64,000 nt of DNA from Durusdinium trenchii (taxonomy: Eukaryota; Sar; Dinophyceae; Suessiales; Symbiodiniaceae). The translations under genes and the position numbers were made by a program. Numbering within the stretch: position 1 is the first letter of the stretch; each line of letters starts with the position of its first letter. Of the stretch, positions 56,061 through 64,000 are shown in pieces. The notes under the pieces were generated by a model, which was not told where the DNA came from, made no database searches, and saw only the letters and a list, made by a program, of their open reading frames with translations. The DNA lies in contig CAXAMN010026473.1 in NCBI GenBank assembly GCA_963970005.1, positions 533,230-597,229 on the forward strand, given 5' to 3'.

Positions 56061-59000
56061 GAAGAACGCATGAAGGAACTGAAGAAAAGATGTCAAGAGA
56101 TGGAGGCACCGCGCGCTCGTCCCTCGTCCGGTCCTGAAGGTCCTGGAGGTGCTCCTTATAACGTTTCGTTCCCATTGAGTTGCTTTGCTGGGTGAACCGG
56201 ACCGGTGAAGCGATTTTGGTGTGGGACCGGGTGCCGAAAGAGCGGAACGGCAGGGAGGGACAGTGACGTGTGACGAGTTGGCGTTTTGGCTTTTGGGGCA
56301 TTTGTTGGAGATTTGGATCCACGGGTTCTTTGTGTCTGGCTATCTGTACTGGTTGGAGAAACCTTGTGTTTTTTTTCCCATCAGCAGTCAAGAGTTTAGT
56401 CCAGAACAAGTGAATCTGCGGCCATCATTCCAAAGGAAGGCTTGTGGAAAGCGAGCTCCTGGTGGTACGCCTGACATTCGGAGATCTGCCTTCTTTCCAA
56501 TTCCTTTGAAGATTCTGAAGGCCATGACTAGACTCTGATGGGTTCATGTTGTTTTTGGCCCGGGAAGATTTCTAAACCACTGGTCAAAGGGAATGTGGGC
56601 GAGCCGCTAATGCATCCATTGATCAAGGGCTCAACTGTCCCCAGACTGACTGCGCGATCAGGCCGAGCTGAAGAAGCTAGGCGAGGTGTTTGGCCTAGAG
56701 GGTCATGTGGTTCTCTGGAAAGCAGTCCCCTAGAGGTCGATTTGACCTCATTTGGCAGTGGGGTTGATCATACACAAACGCAACTCTGACTCTTACTGGG
56801 GGTTTTCAGGTCGTTCTTTGGTCGATGGCTCGTCCTCCTCGTTTTTCCACGCTGGCATTCGAAAGCAACTCAACAGCCCAGTTTTGGGACCGGCACTTGG
56901 CACTTCCTACTGCCTTTTCAGGCAGTGTGAGCCCTGAAAAGCATTTGGAGGCAGCTGAGGCCATCCAGGCGGGGAGAGAGTTCATCTCATCCGCTCGGCC
57001 GAGTTCGGATCGGGGGCCTTGACTGGTGAAAACCGCGTTGGGCTCTTTGTTGCCCAAGGCACTTGGGTGGCCTTGGTCTACCTTTTTGGGAGAAGTAGGG
57101 CCCTACTACTGGGCATTCGCTTTAATAGAAGTTTCTACCCATCGGTAGATGGAAAGCACTTGCTGAGGCAAAGATCAAAGAGGAGAAGAAGCAAACCTCC
57201 CGGCTCCAGCGGCAACAGATGGAGGCGGCCTCACCAACCGCCCGACTGCACCGACCTCCGGCCGTTCCGTGGTTTTTTGCACCGACTTGGGGACAGGTTC
57301 AACGTGTGGGGGAAGTGGAAGAAACACTGACCCGTTTTTGATGCACTTCCATGAAAGTCATTGCTGTTTGGATTTGTGATGGGCTCTCTTGCTTTTTTCC
57401 CAGGGACCTATGTAATGCAATATGGGAATGAAACGCGGCGGCGGGAACCCTTTCAAAGGCTAGCTGTGATACCTGCCAGGCCCGAAGAGGTCTCACAATC
57501 CATGTTAGGTCGATTTTTCTTGTAGTATGTGCCTTTTTTGGGGGATGCTGTGAAACCAGACATGAATTGTACAATATATCACGAGTTCGACCGGGTCGAA
57601 TCGCGATTTGTGTGATCTTTCTGCGGCAGGAGTTCAAGGAGCTGCACGCCGCGCGGCTCCACGAAGAGGAGTTGACCCGGCAGAAGCGGGAGATCTTCGC
57701 AGAGATGGAGGTGGAATGCCTCGGGAGTTATTTTTTTTTTAGAATCACTACTAGTAACAAGCGCACTGCTACTAGTAACAAGTGCATCGCTACTAGTAAC
57801 AATTGTTACTAGCAGCTTCTGGTTCTGCCTTGGGGAGGATTTGAACTCCCGGACATGACCAGTCGATGTCGAAAGAAATGACCCAGTGATGAACATGTTT
57901 TTTTTCTTTTTTTGCGTGGTGGAGATTGCCAAGTCTGCCCTCGGTCCGGATGTCTTTCCCCTTTTTGGTCGGGGCCAGTTTCTTTGCTTTCACCGATGCG
58001 AGGGATTGTGGCCGCCAGAGAGGTGGAGTGATATGCTTTTCGGGTGGTTTCTACAAATGAATGAGTAGGGAATTGGGATTATCTAAAATTTATGCTGTCT
58101 AGGGAGACAGAGGCTACAACTCAAGGCTGCCTCTCGCAAGCTGTCTCGCAAGCTGTCTCGCTGCTGTCCCGCAGGCGACGAAGCGCCAGTTGCAGGAGAC
58201 GCAGTGGGAGGCCACCTCGTGGGATGGTGCTGCGTCTTCCACGAAAGACGGTGGGGTTAGAAGACTGCCTCGGTTGGGGAGGTTGTTGGATGGCGCCATA
58301 GGAATAGAAGGACCAGACAAGTTACACAAGAATACAGGTCCCAAAAGACATCATGGAACTTCAACAACCACCGCTTCGCTGGGGCATATTTTTGAATTCA
58401 GGGAACTCCACATCATCTATACGTTTTCCAAAGAACTCGCACCCTTCGCCGTTCGCCCCTGGGCCGCTCGCCGGCAAGCACCTGCTGTTCGTGGCTGTTT
58501 GCGGAGGCGGAGCGGCAAGAGCAGCTGCAGAGTGCCTTCCACGAGCGCCTGCAGAGTGAGCGGCTGCAGCTGCGACGCAAGGACGGGAACAGCGACTGCG
58601 GACGACGTGATGGGAACGGCGCGATGCGGATGGCGCAGCTGCCAGTTGGGTTTGTTTGTTGGAGCAACAGGAGTTTTGGGAGATACAGTGGATTGAGAGG
58701 ACCAATGGCACAGACCCAATGTCGGTGGTTGATATGAAGCCCGATGTAAAGGACATCTTTTTGGGGTGCCAGTGCCATCTACTCTGGAACCACTGTAAAG
58801 GACAGGGCATGCCCCATGGGAATTCCATGGAACCATGGGATTTAGTTGCGGAATCCTAGGTGTAGTGCTTTTGAATCAGGAAAGAGGGGGTGCTTCCTTC
58901 GCCCCCCAAAGGCGTTCACCAAAAGGTGCCGTTGGTCCAAAACCCATTGACGGCTCGCTCGTGGAGATCAATCATGGTGCCGCGTGTCTTGATTTCGCAT

Positions 59001-62000
59001 CTGGGCCATGGAAAACAGGATTCCTTGATGCCAACGTGTCTGTCACATGTCGAAGCAAATCACATGTGCATGCATGCATGCATGCATGCATGTACAGCGG
59101 ACATCCCAGATTCCTCGCGGAAGTCGGGGTTGCCGGGCGCGAACGGAACGGCCGTTCCCGACCGCCTCCGCCTCCGCAGCTGCAGCCGTGAAAGCGCGCC
59201 CTCCTGCTCCACAGGAGCGGTCCTTGGAGGAGCTCCAAGCGGTGAAGGCGCTCCGTCGGAGTCGGAGCGAACGAGTCTCCCGGACTTGGTAGGTCGGTGG
59301 TGCGACAGACCCCAGAGATGGGACCATAGATGGGATAGATTTCATCCCAAAGAAGGAAGTTGGTACCATCTTTGGGACGAAAGATGGTCGATCAGTCAAG
59401 AAAAAGGTCATGTCATGGGGGTTGTGTCCTGACTTTCTTTTCTCGCACATGAAGACACTTGTTGCTTGAAGGTGGATGGGGTAGCATCAGGTAGCTCAGA
59501 ATAGCTAGGATCTCGCAAGTTTGGCGAAAAAAGCAAAAACACAAGAGGGTGATTGATCATAGACTTGGTGCGCCTTGGAGGGAGGGCAGCGCGTTGGGGC
59601 GACGGGAGGGTCGGCGATGCGGGCGATGCAGGTTCAGTTCCTTTTCTTTGCCGAAACCGATCCCAGCAGCGAGTCTCAGCGGGACACCGAGATACGGTCT
59701 CCATCATGGAGAGCGGTTTTTCAGGTGAAGTTCATCGAGGATGCCAAGGAAGAGAAGACGAGGCCAGTCGCCTTCCGTGGGTTGGTGCTTCGTGTTGCTG
59801 GATAAGGAGGTTTTGGAATTTTTGGGATGACAGAGAGGTGAAACCGACACCGAAAAAGAGAGCTCTATGGCATGAAGACCATCAATTTCCTGGACGTCTG
59901 GGATGATTCAATCGGAGGTGAAAAAGCAATGACCTGAATGACACTTTAGCTAGGCTCGCACTCAACACCAGACTCACGCTGTGCCCTGGCACCAATGTTC
60001 AACGATTGCTTGATGAAGATTGCAGGGTTGAAGGACAGATTCAGATGGGTCTTTGATGGTCTTTGTGTCGGTTGACCAGACGGTTTCCATTTGATCTTCT
60101 TCCAAGGAACGTGTGAACGGTATTCACCGGTTGTCTTCCTTTTTTACAATCACTTACCCCCTAGGGCTCCAGTCGTACCTCCGAAGGTACTTGGAGCCTC
60201 CTGGCACCCACCTCAGTCACCTTCTTAGAAGGTACGACTGGAGCCCTATAGGTTACTTGTTTGTAACACCTGGCGTCGAACCGGCTCGACTCGCGCTGAC
60301 CGAGACGGAAAGCGACGCCTCGACGTCTCGACGGTCTCGCCCAGGCGGCAGGAGCTCAGAGAGAAGATGCGGGCGTGGATGCAGCAGCAGGACTGATGTG
60401 GGTGAAACCCAGGCAACCTTCCAGGATAGGACTGAGTACGATTGCAGCTGTATACAGCGTCGAAAAATTGATGGGCACTTCCTGCATTCGTGTGTTGGCT
60501 CACGCACGGATCATCCAGTTCTTTGCGCACTTCTGGATCCGAAGCCTGAAGAGGCCCCTCGGTTCTTCTTGCGCATCGCAGGAGGCGGAGCTGGAAGGAC
60601 TGCGCGCGCAGGTGGCAGCGCACCCCGAGGAGATGGAGATGCACCGGGAACGCCGCGAGGCGGCGCAGCGCAGCGCGTGGAGCGTTGAGAAGAGAGTTTT
60701 GAATTGGTGCAATCACCCTTAGTTAATGGGTTTCAGACCCAAGCATGGGTGATTTTTCGATGCAATGATTCTAGTCACATTAGTCGTTTCTTGTCTATTT
60801 CGAGTGTGATTTTTTCTTCCAAGGGTTTGGTTGTGGACGAAGAGTGAGAATTCAACGCTGTTTGGACAGCCGGACGACCGGGTTCGACAAACGGCGCCTC
60901 GGGCGATCGAGGCTTTGCGAAGTGAAGCCGATGAAGCTGAGCGGCGGTCAGAGGAGCTGGTGAAGCAGGCTGAGGACTGGCGGCACTCCGTGGGCATGGG
61001 CTGGGCACGATCAGCGGAAATGAGTGAAACTGGAGGTGAAGACAGGAGAAGATCCCAGGATGGATATCAACCTTCTTTCTTCCAAAAAGAGGACGATTCC
61101 GTTGGGTGGTCAGATTTCCGAGGGTTGCTTGATGCGAGGAGCGATTCCGTTGGACCAGATTCCGGCGAGAAAAACGAGTGCCCTGACGAAAGAGCTCCCG
61201 TGAGCTGCTTCTCCTTCTCAAGAGCTGCTTCGTGATTCGTGACAGTAGTGCACCTCACTTGGTCAGGCCCTGTTTCTCCTTCTAAACACCCAGGTGGCCT
61301 GACCAGGTGGCAACGTGAAGCTCCACCACCTCCGGTGGAAATCGCGGAGATCGCGCCCAGGAGTCGCGCCGGCTGATTCCAGTGTACGCGGAGCAACGCC
61401 AGGTAGGGGGGTGCGCAGCACGGGGTTTGACCAGCACGCGAATGGGGCGGCGCGAAGGGTGTGGCGAGAGAGTGAAGCAGGGCCTTGAGAGAAGTCAGAA
61501 CGAGGTTCGCTCATAAGGTGCGGGGTTGGAATGGGTATGTCTTTGGGACGAAAACCCAAGTGATGATAACCCTTTCCACCACACGCGCTGCTGGCTCGCA
61601 GGAGGCCTACTTTGCAGGTTTGCATGTGTTTGGCCAGAGCCAACGTCTTCCTCTTCCTTCCCTTTCCCAGAACTGCTAGGAGTTCTTGCAGCAGATCTGG
61701 GACATGTCCGCCCAGGACTGCCAGCGTCTGAGCGGCTTGCTCCCCGCCCTGGCACACGAGGTGTTGGTGGTGTTGGTACTTTTGGAATCACCCGAGTTAC
61801 ACTTTCCAGTGATCAAAGAATTACTTTTTGCATCTTTTTGCCATTGATATGGCCCGTGTCCTCGTTGGGAATCACCTGAGTTACACATGAGGCGGAAGAG
61901 TTCCGGTGATCGATTTTCAGCATCTGAAGGATGCAGGAACACTGGAAGCGCCGCAGTGAGTCTGCCAGGATCTTGGTCCTTCGGATGATGGGACGATCTG

Positions 62001-63497
62001 ATCAGCGACCACTTCGGTGGTCTTTGTGTTCACTGGAAAGTCGGCGCACGTAGTTCATCCATCCCCCAAGCTCTACAGTGTCATTGGACCCCTTAGGCGG
62101 CCTCCAGGATGCCTGGGGAAGGGGGGCTGCTCGTGTCGGCCCTTTCTGGACGCTTCGAGGGCTTCCTGCGACGCCACTGCCTCCACTGCCTTCGCCAACA
62201 CCGCTCAGCGCAGGACGAGCTGAATCAAGACGAGCTGACCAAGGCACGGATGGGGACATGGGTCGGTTCCAAAACAGAGCGTAGAGGTTCTTTATTGGGG
62301 GTCTCCGGTCTCCCTAAAAAGACACCCGGCTTCACAGAACATGGAAGCCAGGAAGCGGTTTGGCAGATGATTCTCCTCAAACTCGCCAGCATGGTCGAGT
62401 CCCAGATGTTTCTTTATCCTTTGATATTTTGCTGTCCTGAAACCGACCGACGGAAGCTGTAACTGTGTCGCTGTGAACATTGCGTACGCGTCCGTGCTGT
62501 GTTCGCCGCCTCGGTGGACCGCTTCGACGGTCGGTGGACCGGTCGAACCGTTTCCCACGTGAAGCACCTGTTGTGACGCAGCTGACACAACTGAAGACTG
62601 GAACGTGCCAGGGCCAAAGAAAGCTCTTGCAGTTTCAAAAGAAGGCCTGGTACAGCGGTCATGGTAGGGCCGCGCGAGCCGATCATGCGATTCAAAAGTC
62701 GACCAGGAGTGTCTATTTGGGGAGCAGCGAGCAAAACAAAGGGGGAATACTGCTCAGTCAGTAGTGTGATCTAGGGTACGTATATCAGACATCAAGAAAT
62801 CGAGTAAGTAGGGTATGTGGTCAGATGAGATAGCTACTCCAAAACCTTGCCACCACCACGATGGCGACATCCAGTTGCTTGAGCCACTTGGGTGGAGGTG
62901 ACGTCGGGGACATCCAGTGGTGAGTGCATTAGTATGACCATCATCAAGCAGATGGACATGGATAGAATGGGCCATACCAACGCCTGGATCGATGTGTCTC
63001 AACAGGCTGAGTTGACTGAGAGATTGACGTCCACTCAACACAAAAGCTCAAAGCTTGAATGAGCTGTTGGAGTGCGGGCTGTCTCTCAAAAAGGGCTCGG
63101 CTCTATCTAAATTGACCTAAATGACTTGCACAAGCAGAGTAGGAATGTTGAGAAATCGACTAGATCTCTTGCAGAATTCAAAACAACTCGATCAGTTTCT
63201 TCGGTTGACCCAAGTCTGTCTGGCAGTACTGGAGCAGCTCTGGGCAAAGTTCAAGCTTGTTTCGAACTCATGAATCAACTCATTCACACTCACTGAAACA
63301 ATCATGGAAGTGAATGGCATGGCCCCTTGGATGACCATTTTTTCGACTGCAAAAGAACTGATGAACTCCACTTCCATATTTCTTTCAGGGAGGGTAACAG
63401 GCCTTGCCAGTCGTCCCAACAATCATCCGAGTCGCTCCTCCTCCCAAATCCGTTTCGCCCAGTTCTCCAGGCACAGGAACGCCTGCGGAGGCAGGCG
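56061..63497 (+). CDS. Coiled-coil protein of unknown identity, at least 14 microexons
   Basis: Exons inferred from AG|G acceptors, G(C/T/A) donors and a Glu/Lys/Arg/Gln-rich frame: 56061-56105, 56662-56685, 57168-57224, 57630-57710, 58175-58210, 58507-58581, 59215-59247, 60352-60390, 60582-60659, 60912-60968, 61361-61402, 61680-61760, 61937-61955 (weak), 62214-62243, 63471-63497. Nearly all begin and end in phase 0. Translations such as EEERMKELKKRCQEME, AKIKEEKKQTSRLQRQQME, AERQEQLQSAFHERLQSERL and ALRSEADEAERRSEELVKQ are typical of long alpha-helical coiled coils. The 61680 exon (EFLQQIWDMSAQDCQRL...) is less so. About 240 residues are accounted for. I cannot name the family; structural, cytoskeletal or ciliary proteins often look like this. 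Start and end exons are not identified, exons may be missing between those listed, and the gene probably runs past the window. Confidence 0.65.
57747..57817. repeat. CTACTAGTAACAAG tandem in an intron of the coiled-coil gene
   Basis: Three units of ACTAGTAACAAGYGCAYYGC at about 21-base spacing, ending in the palindrome GTAACAATTGTTAC. Confidence 0.85.
59067..59092. repeat. (TGCA)n microsatellite in an intron of the coiled-coil gene
   Basis: Six and a half units of TGCA. It is fully self-complementary. Confidence 0.92.
60163..60247. mobile_element. MITE-like hairpin element in an intron
   Basis: Perfect 18-base inverted arms AGGGCTCCAGTCGTACCT at 60163-60180 and the complement at 60230-60247, with a 49-base centre that itself repeats gaaggtac. 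It lies in the intron before the 60352 exon. Confidence 0.75.
61787..61915. repeat. Short tandem duplication of GGAATCACC(C/T)GAGTTACAC
   Basis: GGAATCACCCGAGTTACAC at 61790 and GGAATCACCTGAGTTACAC at about 61869, each followed by a sequence ending in cagtgatc / cggtgatc. Unit spacing is about 80 bases, inside an intron of the coiled-coil gene. Confidence 0.6.
63292..63388. mobile_element. Hairpin element with TGAAACAATCATGGAAGTG arms
   Basis: Arms at 63292-63314 and 63368-63388 are complementary at about 17 of 21 positions. The right-arm sequence plus the following gggagggtaa recurs at 26890-26917, and a shorter piece (TTTCCACTTCCATGATG) occurs at 51117-51132. This indicates a dispersed element. 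Confidence 0.5.
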
Positions 63498-63667
63498 GCT
63501 GCAGGTTCATGAGCGTGGCAGGTTCGACCACCGCGGTGGTTCTGGGACTCTGGGAGGTGAATGGAGAGGATTTGACCTCAGAAACCTAATTCGATGACGT
63601 GGACAGCGATGGGTTCTGAAGAGAGGTCCCAAACCTGAAGTTCTCTGGATCATTCGCATCAGTTCTT

Positions 63668-63698
63668 AACCCAGTCTCTGTGGTCTAGAGACTGGGTA
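63668..63698. repeat. Short perfect hairpin
   Basis: ACCCAGTCTCT and AGAGACTGGGT separated by seven bases. Function unknown; it is not followed by a T-run. Confidence 0.6.
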
Positions 63699-63954
63699 AC
63701 CCCAGTTCGGTCAGAATAGATGATGGCAGATCTTAAGATCCTCCCCTATCTTCTTTGGCAGGACCTGAAGGGATCCTGATGGGGGACCCATGACGGACCC
63801 ATGGCCATCCACGTGACAATTCGCTGCAGTGTGATGGAGGACATGGAGGACAGGTGCTCTGAACATCTAGCTTTAAAAGCCTTAAAGAAGCCTTAAAGCA
63901 TAGCAGCTAGCAGAAGTGCAGAAGATTGGTGAAGATCTTCCAGAATTTAAGCAA

Positions 63955-64000
63955 CACTGCTGCGCACTGCTGCGCACTGCTGCGCACTGCTGCGCACTGC
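63955..64000. repeat. 10-nt tandem repeat TGCGCACTGC, cut by window end
   Basis: Four full perfect units plus a partial one run to the last base, so the array continues outside. Confidence 0.95.

Noticed and set aside
56951..56968. 18-base exon (AAEAIQ) of the coiled-coil gene
   Set aside because: Fits AG|G and GC rules but is too short to support without transcripts.
59725..59765. Exon reading VKFIEDAKEEKTRP
   Set aside because: Acceptor ttttcag|gtg is good and the peptide is plausible, but no clear donor ends it in phase 0; left out of the model.
62500..62660. Exon containing TQLTQLK in the coiled-coil gene region
   Set aside because: Acceptor and donor do not fit the pattern of the other exons.

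Overview
The window reads as nuclear DNA of a dinoflagellate, most likely of the Symbiodiniaceae type. The best evidence is splicing. A zinc alcohol dehydrogenase gene at 48.6-53.9 kb can be rebuilt exon by exon. Its introns start with GC, GA or GT and end in AG, and most acceptors are followed by G. That donor mixture is known from dinoflagellates and is rare elsewhere. Exons are tiny (24-165 bases), identifiable genes lie only on the + strand, and most of the DNA is diverged repeats. No rRNA, tRNA, CRISPR array or bacterial-type operon was seen. The organism call is an inference, because no intact spliced-leader sequence was found.

Layout. 0-41 kb holds no gene I can name. It is a mosaic of duplicated blocks (1-572 = 19124-19701; 9487-10624 = 21571-22913; 25842-26045 = 27182-27387; 23562-23765 = 26493-26654; 17.5-18.0 kb resembles 36.3-36.85 kb), a diverged tandem duplication (37.38-38.96 kb), minisatellites (an 8-nt unit at 2.15-2.46 kb, an alternating 41/42-nt unit at 2.81-3.10 kb, a 10-nt GTTCCATACC family at 28.0-28.3 kb) and a dispersed palindromic CTACTAGTAG family. 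Open frames here are mostly chance or repeat-borne.

41.26-43.56 kb is an intronless + strand coding stretch. It joins a sugar-kinase-like (ROK/ASKHA) part to an HMG-CoA-lyase/isopropylmalate-synthase-like barrel part. Two single-base indels break the frame, and a 78-bp hairpin element with a 5-bp target duplication sits over the C-terminus. It looks like a retrocopy or decaying gene, though assembly error is possible. 44.85-45.2 kb (minus) carries a LINE-like reverse-transcriptase scrap with a YADD box.

48.60-53.86 kb is the alcohol dehydrogenase: 12 exons and about 351 codons, with all zinc ligands and the nucleotide-binding motif present. 56.06-63.50 kb, same strand, is a second split gene of at least 14-15 very short exons, nearly all phase 0, encoding Glu/Lys/Arg/Gln-rich coiled coil of unknown identity. 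It probably continues past the window. These three coding regions share one strand, as expected for unidirectional dinoflagellate gene arrays. Nothing seen links them in one pathway. The ends of the window cut through a duplicated block (left) and a 10-nt tandem array (right).
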